Positions 7,324 through 13,531 of a stretch of 23,791 bases of DNA are shown here, piece by piece; the stretch's first letter is position 1; every line of letters starts with the position of its first letter. The stretch comes from CAZGSN01 sp964371655 (GTDB taxonomy: Bacteria > Desulfobacterota > Binatia > HRBIN30), in the NCBI GenBank assembly GCA_964371655.1, contig CAYJOD010000097.1:1-23791 (forward strand), written 5' to 3'. The notes under the pieces were generated by a model. That model made no database searches and was not told the origin of the DNA. It saw nothing but the letters and a program-made list of their open reading frames with translations. Made by a program: the position numbers and the translations under genes.

Positions 7324-7599
7324 CTACGTTCGCCACTCGTCTGGGGCCAAGGTTCTTAGCGCCAGAGCATGGATGCCTTGACGCATTTCGTCACCTAGAG
7401 CGGCGTAGACGGCGCGCTGGCGGCTCACCAGGTCTTGGCCGGCAAACGCGGCGCTGACGATCACGACGCGGAAGTGACTGGCGCCGCCAGCCGGCGCACC
7501 GGCATGGCCGTGGTGCTTGGCGCTTTCGTCTTCGACCTCGAGGTGCAGCGGCGCGAACGCCGCGCGCAGAGTTGCTTCGACCCATTTGGCTCGATCCAT
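7324..7599 (-). CDS. bolA: BolA family protein
   Basis: Predicted 91 aa, starting at ATG 7599. The longer frame to 7734 adds 45 residues unlike the family and runs into the divergent gene. The whole length matches BolA: an N-terminal helix (WVEATLRAAF), the strand LEVEDES, a His-rich loop, SHFRVVIVSAAFAG, a recognition helix ending RAVYAALGDEM, and the conserved IHALALRT with its histidine. BolA proteins bind monothiol glutaredoxins and iron-sulfur clusters, and some act as DNA-binding stress regulators. No glutaredoxin gene is adjacent. Transcribed away from the acyltransferase gene, with a 116-bp shared upstream region. No clear Shine-Dalgarno. Confidence 0.93.
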   Translation of the reverse strand: MDRAKWVEATLRAAFAPLHLEVEDESAKHHGHAGAPAGGASHFRVVIVSAAFAGQDLVSRQRAVYAALGDEMRQGIHALALRTLAPDEWRT

Positions 7600-7715
7600 A
7601 AGAGCAGTTTTGTCGTGCTTCCGAACCGACAGCAAGACGGGGTAGTGTCTTAGCTCTGCACCTGGGCTAGAGCTTCGCCATTCTCTTGCTGAGAGCAGCG
7701 TCCAGGTGGTGATCC

Positions 7716-8297
7716 ATGTCCGATCGAGCCTCAATCAATCCGTTCCTGCACTGGCTTGCCAAGTTGCTGTTTCGCCTGGCGGGCTGGGGCGTCGAAGGCA
7801 AGGTGCACGAACCCCGGCGCTTCGTCATCATCGCCGCACCGCATACCTCCAATTGGGACGGCGTGATCATGGTGGTCGCCTCGTTGATCTTCGGCGTGCG
7901 CCTTTCGTGGTTCCTCAAGGATGAGGCCTTCCGCTGGCCGATGGGTCCGCTGGTGCGCTTCTTCGGCGCCATTCCCATCGATCGCAGCGCCCGCAAGAAC
8001 GTCGTCGCTGCCGCCATCGAGAAGTTCAAGAACAGCACCGAGCTGACCCTGGCGGTGGCGCCGGAAGGGACGCGCCGCAAGGCGGATGGATGGAAGAGCG
8101 GCTTCTATCGAATCGCGCACGGGGCCGGTGTGCCGATCGTTCTCGGCTACATCGATTACAAGCGCCGCATCGCCGGCCTCGGCCCAGCCTTCGTACCGAC
8201 CGGCGACATCGATGCCGATTTCCACGAGTTCGAAAAGTTCTACGCCGACGTCACTCCAAAGTATCCGGAAGCGCGCGGCGCCATTTTTCCACCGTGA
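7716..8297 (+). CDS. PlsC-type 1-acylglycerol-3-phosphate acyltransferase family protein
   Basis: Predicted 193 aa from ATG 7716, preceded by GGTGG. It has the acyltransferase motif I HTSNWD (His43, Asp48, the HX4D pair), a motif II-like FFGAIPIDR (82-90) and motif III PEGTRR (116-121), then a VPIVLGYIDY strand. A hydrophobic N-terminal segment at about 10-25 suggests membrane association. Family members move acyl groups from acyl-CoA or acyl-ACP to lysophospholipids or related acceptors. It is shorter than typical PlsC (about 240 aa) and resembles the compact subgroup often annotated only as lysophospholipid acyltransferase. Divergent from bolA; the dehydrogenase cluster follows after 112 bp. 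Confidence 0.88.
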   Translation: MSDRASINPFLHWLAKLLFRLAGWGVEGKVHEPRRFVIIAAPHTSNWDGVIMVVASLIFGVRLSWFLKDEAFRWPMGPLVRFFGAIPIDRSARKNVVAAAIEKFKNSTELTLAVAPEGTRRKADGWKSGFYRIAHGAGVPIVLGYIDYKRRIAGLGPAFVPTGDIDADFHEFEKFYADVTPKYPEARGAIFPP

Positions 8298-8344
8298 GCC
8301 TGGCGGGCGCCACGGCGGATGCGCAACGGTCTTCAATAGACCTT

Positions 8345-8380
8345 CTTCTCCGCGTCTCTGCGGTGAAGTCTTCGTGAGAG
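8345..8380 (-). repeat. CACCGCAGAGACGC dispersed repeat, copy 2 (inverted)
   Basis: The reverse complement of this stretch matches 6795-6833 over the core AAGACTTCACCGCAGAGACG and at both ends. It is missing one internal AGAGGCGC block. It lies between the acyltransferase and the short-chain dehydrogenase genes. Confidence 0.7.
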
Positions 8381-8409
8381 GCCCGACTTAGAGCGATTCG
8401 AGGAGCACC

Positions 8410-9225
8410 ATGCAACTTACCGAAAAGATAGCCCTGGTTACCGGCGCCGCCCGCGGCCTCGGCCGCGCCATTGCCTTGGCCCTGGCCCGCGAAGGCTGCG
8501 ACGTCGTGGTTGCGGATCTCTCTCCCGCCACGCCCGGCGGCGTCGTCTATGCGCTGGCCGGCGCTGACGAGCTCGAAGCCACCGCCGCCGCCGTGCGCGC
8601 CTGCGGGCGCCGTTCGTTGGCGGTGTTCGCCGACGTGACCAGCGCTGCAGATGTCGAGCGCATGGTCACCGCCACCGTGGAGGCCATGGGAGGTCTGGAC
8701 ATCCTCATCGCCAATGCCGGCATCATCACGGCGGCGCCAGTGGTCGCGATGGACGAGGCGATATGGGATCGCATCTTCGCGGTCAACGTCCGCGGCGTCT
8801 TCCTCTGTGCCCGCGCCGCCATTCCGCACCTGGTCGCACGCGGAACCGGTCGCATCGTCAACGTCGCCTCGGTGGCGGGCAAGACCGGACGCGCCGGACT
8901 CTCGGCCTATTGCGCCTCCAAAGCGGCGGTCATTTCGCTGACCCAGTCGTTGGCCGAGGAGCTCGGCCCAGCCGGCGTCGCCGTCAACGCCCTGTGCCCG
9001 GGCTACATCAAGACCGCGATGTGGACCGAGGTGCTCAACCCGATGCTCGCGGCCATGACCGGACTCTCGGCCGACAAGGTCTTCGAGGAATTCATCCAGC
9101 GCAGTACCTTCACCAAGAGAGAGCAGACACCGGAGGAGATCGCCGATGCGGCGCTGTTCCTGTGTCGCGCCGAGAACGTCACCGGGATCACCCTCGCCGT
9201 GGCGGGAGGCGGCGAAGTACACTAA
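8410..9225 (+). CDS. Short-chain dehydrogenase/reductase (acetoin/diol type possible)
   Basis: Predicted 271 aa with a GAGGAG site before ATG 8410. It is a classical SDR: TGAARGLG (11-18), acidic Asp36 after the second strand suggesting NAD preference, NAG (102-104), and catalytic Asn126, Ser154, Tyr167 and Lys171. Residues about 40-68 form a longer loop, ending YALAGADELEATAAAVRACG, that resembles the insertion of mycofactocin-associated SDRs. The C-terminus has CPGYIKTAMWTEV, close to the CPGIVKTPMW segment of acetoin/butanediol dehydrogenases. It lies 81 bp upstream of the E1 alpha gene on the same strand, so interconversion of an alcohol or diol with the complex's ketone substrate is a reasonable guess. 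Fold certain; substrate inferred. Confidence 0.88.
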   Translation: MQLTEKIALVTGAARGLGRAIALALAREGCDVVVADLSPATPGGVVYALAGADELEATAAAVRACGRRSLAVFADVTSAADVERMVTATVEAMGGLDILIANAGIITAAPVVAMDEAIWDRIFAVNVRGVFLCARAAIPHLVARGTGRIVNVASVAGKTGRAGLSAYCASKAAVISLTQSLAEELGPAGVAVNALCPGYIKTAMWTEVLNPMLAAMTGLSADKVFEEFIQRSTFTKREQTPEEIADAALFLCRAENVTGITLAVAGGGEVH

Positions 9226-9306
9226 CCGCGCCCGGCGAGCTCGCCACAGCCTCAGCGCTGCGCGTACGAAGAACGACGCACAAGAACGGAGCCAGGGAGG
9301 CACAGG

Positions 9307-10275
9307 ATGCAAGTCACACCCGAAATCCTACAGGTGGCGTATCGCACCATGCGTACGATCCGAAGCTTCGAGGAAAAGCTGGTCGAGTTGGTCAACCAAG
9401 GCAAGCTCGGCGGCTTTCTGCACGCCTGCATCGGCCAGGAAGCCATCGCTGCCGGTGTCTTCGCCCACTTGAACGAGCGCGACCACGTCGCCTCTACACA
9501 CCGCGGCCACGGCCACTGCATCGCCAAAGGTGTCGACGTTGGCGGCATGATGGCCGAGTTGTTCGGACGCAGCACCGGGACCTGTCGCGGGCGCGGCGGC
9601 TCGATGCACATCGCTGATCTGTCGAAGGGCATGCTCGGCGCCAATGGCATCGTCGGCGCAGGCATTCCGCTGGCCACCGGGGCGGCGCTGACGGCCAAGC
9701 TCAAGAAGACCGGCGGCGTCGGCGTCGCACTCTTTGGCGACGGAGCCTCCAACCAGGGCGCCTTCCATGAATCGCTCAACATGGCGGCGAACTGGCAACT
9801 GCCTGCCCTCTACGTCTGCGAGAACAACGGCTGGGGCGAGTTCACCCCCACCGAGTTCGTGGTGCCGGTAAAGGACATCGCCGAGCGCGCCCGCTCCTAC
9901 GCGATGCACAGCATGATCGCCGACGGTATGGACTTCTTCGATGTCTACACGAAATCGGGCGAGGCCATTGCCAGGGCGCGGTGCGGTCAGGGTCCGACCC
10001 TGCTCGAGTGCAAGACCTATCGCTTCACTGGCCATTACGTCGGCGACCCGCTTGTCTACCGCGCCAAGGCCGAGGCTGACGAGTGGATCCACAACCGCGA
10101 CCCGCTGAAACTGTTCGAGACGCGTGTGACCGGCGAGGGCCTGCTCGCCGCCGACAACCTGCGCCGCATCGACGTGGAAGTCACAGCGCGCATCGCCGCA
10201 GCAGTCGCCAGCGCGGAAGCGGCTCCCTTTCCCGATCCCGGCGAGCTCATGCAAGACGTCTACGCGGTCAACTGA
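9307..10275 (+). CDS. acoA: Thiamine-diphosphate-dependent dehydrogenase E1 alpha subunit (acetoin dehydrogenase-like)
   Basis: Predicted 322 aa; GGGAGG precedes ATG 9307. It is the alpha half of a heterotetrameric E1 that binds thiamine diphosphate. The cofactor motif runs from GDG (144-146) to NN (173-174), including GASNQGAFHESLNMAANW. Other family landmarks are the N-terminal helix YRTMRTIRSFEEKL, STHRGHGH, GRGGSMHIAD and the RFTGHYVGDP region. Length fits AcoA (about 325 aa) better than eukaryotic-type PdhA, but acetoin, pyruvate and branched-chain E1 alpha subunits are hard to tell apart by eye. The hydrolase-type E2 two genes downstream favours the acetoin type. A 130-bp foldback element separates it from E1 beta. 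Confidence 0.88.
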   Translation: MQVTPEILQVAYRTMRTIRSFEEKLVELVNQGKLGGFLHACIGQEAIAAGVFAHLNERDHVASTHRGHGHCIAKGVDVGGMMAELFGRSTGTCRGRGGSMHIADLSKGMLGANGIVGAGIPLATGAALTAKLKKTGGVGVALFGDGASNQGAFHESLNMAANWQLPALYVCENNGWGEFTPTEFVVPVKDIAERARSYAMHSMIADGMDFFDVYTKSGEAIARARCGQGPTLLECKTYRFTGHYVGDPLVYRAKAEADEWIHNRDPLKLFETRVTGEGLLAADNLRRIDVEVTARIAAAVASAEAAPFPDPGELMQDVYAVN

Positions 10276-10280
10276 GCGCT

Positions 10281-10410
10281 TGTGAAGAAATGGACAGACG
10301 GGAGCTATCTGCCATTCCTCGAAAACCAAGCCATGGTGGGGCAGGCCTCCGTGCCTGCCCCGCGGCGCAGGCCGGGACGCCTGCGCCACCACGACAGTAA
10401 TGTCTTCACA
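10281..10410. mobile_element. Foldback element inserted between E1 alpha and E1 beta genes
   Basis: Ends are TGTGAAGAAAT (10281-10291) and the complement of TGTGAAGACAT (ending at 10410). CTGAGCG occurs just outside both ends (10272-10278 and 10415-10421). Inside, two hairpins stand side by side: GGGGCAGGC/GCCTGCCCC and GGCGCAGGC/GCCTGCGCC, the same stem but for a G-C to C-G swap. The left direct repeat overlaps the E1 alpha stop codon; the right one overlaps the GGAG of E1 beta. Joining the flanks at one CTGAGCG leaves 13 nt between stop and start. Confidence 0.7.
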
Positions 10411-10431
10411 GGCTCTGAGCGGAGAACCTCA

Positions 10432-11460
10432 ATGACCAGCCAAACCAACGAGACCAGAGAACCAAGAGAGATCCCTACCGCCTTCGCGATTGCCGAAGCC
10501 CTGCGCATCGCCATGGCGAGCGACCCTGACGTCATCCTGATGGGAGAGGATGTTGCCGGTGGCGGGCGCCGGCCCGCGGGCACCGAGGAGATGGGCGGCA
10601 TCATGAGTGTGACCCGAGGGCTGGTGGGAGACTTTCCCAATCAGGTCCTCGACACGCCCATCAGCGAGATGGGCATCCTCGGTACCGCCGTGGGCGCGGC
10701 CCTCACCGGCCTACGTCCCGTCGTCGAGTTGATGTTCATGGACTTCATCGGCACCTGCCTGGATCCGCTTCTCAATCAGGCCTCGAAGTTCCGCTACATG
10801 TTCGGCGGCAAAGCTCGCGTTCCGCTCACGGTGCGCACGGTGACGGGTGCCGGCCTGCAGGCCGCCGCCCAGCATTCGCAGTCGCTGTACTGGATCACGG
10901 CCGGCATCCCCGGCCTCAAGACTGTGATTCCCTCCAATGCCGCCGATGCCAAAGGTCTGTTGCTCGCGGCCATCCGCTGCGACGATCCCGTCGTTTTCTG
11001 CGAACCCAAGGGTGTCCTGTTCTTGTCTTGCGATGTGCCCGAGGGCGACTACGAAATCCCCATCGGGAAAGCCAAGATCGTGCGGTCGGGCAGCGACGTG
11101 TCGCTGGTCGGCATGGGCGCGACCGTAGGAATGGCCCTGCAAGCGGCCGTGGATCTCGAGCGCGACGGCATTAGTGCCGAAGTGCTCGACCTACGTTCGC
11201 TGGCGCCGCTGGATGAGGAGGCGATTCTGACCACGCTGGGCAAGACCGGGCGCCTGGTCGTCGTCGACGAGGCGACACCCCGCTGCGGCATCGCCAGCGA
11301 CGTCGCGGCGCTGTGCGTGGACAAGGGCTTCGATCTGCTCAACGCGCCGGTGCGGCGGGTCACCGCGGCCATGTGCCCGGTGCCTTTCACGCGCGTGCTC
11401 GAAGAAGCCTACATGCCCTCGTCGGCGCGCATCATCGAAGCCGTGCGCGGCCTGCTCTGA
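10432..11460 (+). CDS. acoB: Thiamine-diphosphate-dependent dehydrogenase E1 beta subunit (acetoin dehydrogenase-like)
   Basis: Predicted 342 aa from ATG 10432, with GGAG about eight bases upstream. The open frame extends to 10282, but those extra 50 codons only translate the inserted hairpin element. It pairs with E1 alpha to make the active site. Landmarks are the N-terminal AIAEALRIAMASDPDVILMGEDVA, then DTPISEMGILGTAVGAALTG with the conserved Glu79, the HSQSLYWITAGIPGLKTV segment and a C-terminal transketolase domain with VLDLRSLAPLDEEAI. The length matches AcoB and PdhB. Its stop once probably overlapped the next start (see the insertion at 11461). Confidence 0.9.
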   Translation: MTSQTNETREPREIPTAFAIAEALRIAMASDPDVILMGEDVAGGGRRPAGTEEMGGIMSVTRGLVGDFPNQVLDTPISEMGILGTAVGAALTGLRPVVELMFMDFIGTCLDPLLNQASKFRYMFGGKARVPLTVRTVTGAGLQAAAQHSQSLYWITAGIPGLKTVIPSNAADAKGLLLAAIRCDDPVVFCEPKGVLFLSCDVPEGDYEIPIGKAKIVRSGSDVSLVGMGATVGMALQAAVDLERDGISAEVLDLRSLAPLDEEAILTTLGKTGRLVVVDEATPRCGIASDVAALCVDKGFDLLNAPVRRVTAAMCPVPFTRVLEEAYMPSSARIIEAVRGLL

Positions 11461-11697
11461 GCTGCCAACGTTCGAGATCTTGCCGCCACGAAGAGATTTT
11501 GAACCGCGGATGGACGCGAATTGACGCGGATAAAGGGATGTACAGTACGCCGCGAAGGGCAGCGCTTGCGACGTTGCGGGTCGGATGGACAATGAGAGGA
11601 CAGCAATCCGTGTCCATCGGCGTCCATCCGCGGTTCTTGTTTCTCATGGCGGTTGACGAACAAGCTCATCGACGCGGGCGTTGGGTTGCCGGCAGGA
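11461..11697. mobile_element. Foldback element inserted exactly at the E1 beta / E2 junction
   Basis: The 11-mer GCCTGCTCTGA occurs at 11450-11460, ending in the E1 beta stop codon, and again at 11698-11708, ending in the first base of the E2 start codon. Between them lie 237 bp with no convincing gene. The outer ends both start CTGCC and carry AACG, with indels. Inner arms 11502-11537 and 11609-11641 are inverted copies of a GAACCGCGGATGGACGC repeat, related to 13209-13353. Excision with one 11-mer would leave TGATG, a one-base stop/start overlap. Confidence 0.72.
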
Positions 11698-11707
11698 GCC
11701 TGCTCTG

Positions 11708-13015
11708 ATGTCGGAGGAAAGAAGCGTGGCCACGGTCATCGCAATGCCAAAGCTCGGCATGACGATGCAGGAAGGCAGCGTCGTCGCGTGGCCGCTGGCC
11801 GTCGGCGCCGCCATCGAGAAGGGCCACACCGTCGTCGTGATCGAATCCGAGAAGGCGCAGGTCGAGATCGAGGCCACCGGATCCGGGGTGCTGCGCCACA
11901 TCTACGTCGAAGCCGGAGTGACGGTCCCTTGCGGCAGTGTGCTCGGCGCGATTGCGGCTTCGATGGACGTGCCCTTCGACGCAGAAGCATTTCGACGCGA
12001 CAACGACCGGCCCCTGCGCGCGGCGCCGGCACCGATCTCGCACCAGAGCGCACCGCGCCAGGCCGTCGTCGCGCGGCAAAGCGCGGCGCCGGTAACGCCG
12101 GCAGCGCGCGCGCTGGCGCGCAGCCTCGGCGTCGATGTCGACAAGGTCGCCGGAACCGGCCCCGGTGGACGCATCACCAGAGAAGACGTCGAAGCCTTCG
12201 CCTCGCGTCGCGAGCGCCTCGTCGAAGTATCGCCTGAGTGCAGTCTGGAAGTGTTCCGTGAAGGTAGCGGTATCCCGGTACTGTTCGTGCCCGGCTTCGG
12301 CGTTGGCGTGGCGAGCTTCGCCGCGCAGATCCAGACGCTAGCCACGGTCGGCGGCTTCGAAACGATCGGGCTGCATCCGCGCGGCATCGGCGCCTCCGAT
12401 GCTCCCGATCAGGACGTCTATGAGGTCGCCGTGGGTGCCGAAGACGCGGCGGCGCTGGCCGCCACACTCGGCGGACCCGTTCACGTCGTCGGTGCCAGTC
12501 TTGGCGCCGCCGTCGCTCTGGAGATGGCTCTGCGCTTTCCGACACAGGTGCGATCGCTCACGCTGATCACACCGTTCGTCGAGGCGACACCGCGACTGCG
12601 CGCGGTGGCGGACGCCTGGCGGGCCATCGCCCGCCAGGCGAGCACCGACACTCTGTCGCGCGCGTTGTTGCCTTGGCTGTTCTCGCAGGGCGTGCTCGGC
12701 GACGACAAGATCCGCGAGCGCATGCACCGAGGGCTGACAGCCGCGCTGTCGGTCGCACCGGCCGACGCGCTCGACCGCTGGGCCGCAGGCATCTCGGCAT
12801 GGTCGGGCTCGCGTCGCGCCGATCTCGCGGACGTCCGTGCCGCGACTCTGGTCATCGCCGCAGGCGCCGACCTGCTAACGCCCGACGGCGAAGCCCTGGG
12901 ACGTGCGATCACCGGCGCTACGGTCTGCGTACTCGACGGCGTCGGTCACGCCGCCACCAGCGAAGCCGCCGAGTCCGTCGGTGCGGCTCTCCTCGATCAC
13001 CTTCGCTCCCACTGA
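11708..13015 (+). CDS. acoC: E2 component with lipoyl domain, E3-binding domain and alpha/beta-hydrolase domain (AcoC-like)
   Basis: Predicted 435 aa from ATG 11708, with GGAG nine bases upstream inside the repeat element. Residues 8-85 are a lipoyl domain with Lys49 in ESEKAQVE as the attachment site. Residues about 128-164 are a peripheral-subunit-binding domain (VTPAARALARSLGVDVDKV...GRITREDVEAF). The rest, from about 174, is an alpha/beta hydrolase, not the usual 2-oxoacid acyltransferase: nucleophile Ser264 in GASLGA, with AAGADLL and GVGHAA supplying the probable Asp and His. Pseudomonas-type AcoC has the same lipoyl-plus-hydrolase plan and transfers the acyl group to CoA during acetoin cleavage. 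As I recall it, the E3-binding domain is not usual there, so this protein may be a fuller version. No E3 is in the window. Confidence 0.88.
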   Translation: MSEERSVATVIAMPKLGMTMQEGSVVAWPLAVGAAIEKGHTVVVIESEKAQVEIEATGSGVLRHIYVEAGVTVPCGSVLGAIAASMDVPFDAEAFRRDNDRPLRAAPAPISHQSAPRQAVVARQSAAPVTPAARALARSLGVDVDKVAGTGPGGRITREDVEAFASRRERLVEVSPECSLEVFREGSGIPVLFVPGFGVGVASFAAQIQTLATVGGFETIGLHPRGIGASDAPDQDVYEVAVGAEDAAALAATLGGPVHVVGASLGAAVALEMALRFPTQVRSLTLITPFVEATPRLRAVADAWRAIARQASTDTLSRALLPWLFSQGVLGDDKIRERMHRGLTAALSVAPADALDRWAAGISAWSGSRRADLADVRAATLVIAAGADLLTPDGEALGRAITGATVCVLDGVGHAATSEAAESVGAALLDHLRSH

Positions 13016-13063
13016 ATCTCGGCGCCGCGTAGAACGAGAATTTCTGAAGCAGACATGCAGCAA

Positions 13064-13142
13064 GCAAGGGCAACCACGAGGGTTGCCCCTACAATCTGCA
13101 TCGAGTCCCTCCGATAGGGGTACCCGTCGTGGGTACCCTTGC
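13064..13142. repeat. Inverted pair of hairpin units with covarying stems
   Basis: Unit 1 (13064-13091) reads GCAAGGG, CAACC, ACGAG, GGTTG, CCCCTA. Unit 2 (13115-13142), read on the other strand, is GCAAGGG, TACCC, ACGAC, GGGTA, CCCCTA. The outer frame is identical while the 5-bp stem differs at two positions, each compensated. It lies in the gene-free stretch 13016-13531, which also holds the repeats listed at 13209, 13411 and 13487. Confidence 0.75.
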
Positions 13143-13208
13143 GGCAGCACGCGAACAATGACGCGCTGATTCTTCGAATCTTCCGGGCTAAGCCCCAATA
13201 ACTCAGTT

Positions 13209-13353
13209 GGAACCACGGATGGACGCTGATGAACGCGGATAAGACCCCCAGAAACCGCACATAGAGGGCTTCAGGCGATGAATTCGCCTGGACAAAATCG
13301 ATACGCTTCGCAACGAAGTGTTCCCCTTCCGCATCCGTGTCCATCCGTGTAAC
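13209..13353. repeat. ACGGATGGAC repeat, inverted pair
   Basis: The left arm (13209-13244) contains AACCACGGATGGACGC. The right arm (13330-13353), on the other strand, contains ACACGGATGGACACGGAT. The inner arms of the element at 11461-11697 belong to the same family. I could not find convincing flanking direct repeats for this pair. Confidence 0.6.
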
Positions 13354-13410
13354 AAACGTTTCGTTTCTTGTCGGCACGCGGAAATTTCCGAGTTGCGACC
13401 GCAAGGCCAG

Positions 13411-13445
13411 CTCCCCTCTCCCGCAGTGCTTGCCGGGGAGGGGGT
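13411..13445. repeat. Degenerate single REP-like hairpin
   Basis: CCCTCTCCCGC followed by a degraded GCCGGGGAGGGGG arm matches half of the composite elements at 1-135 and 20264-20420. No partner hairpin is visible nearby. Confidence 0.6.
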
Positions 13446-13486
13446 GCTTCCAAATACCGGCGTGGGTTGCGGGCATCCGCCGGCGC

Positions 13487-13523
13487 TAGGTAGCCGCCTT
13501 CTTCTGGCGGCGTATCGAAGGGT
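13487..13523 (+). repeat. TAGCCGCC/GGCGGC hairpin unit
   Basis: TAGCCGCC, TTCTTCT and GGCGGC form a 6-bp hairpin followed by GTATCGAAGGG. The unit is nearly identical to 2663-2698 inside the foldback element at 2619-2818; there one arm has ACC for GCC. Confidence 0.65.
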
Positions 13524-13531
13524 GATTCACT

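Noticed and set aside
10282..10431. 50-codon N-terminal extension of E1 beta
   Set aside because: It translates the inserted hairpin element. ATG 10432 has a proper ribosome site and matches the family N-terminus.
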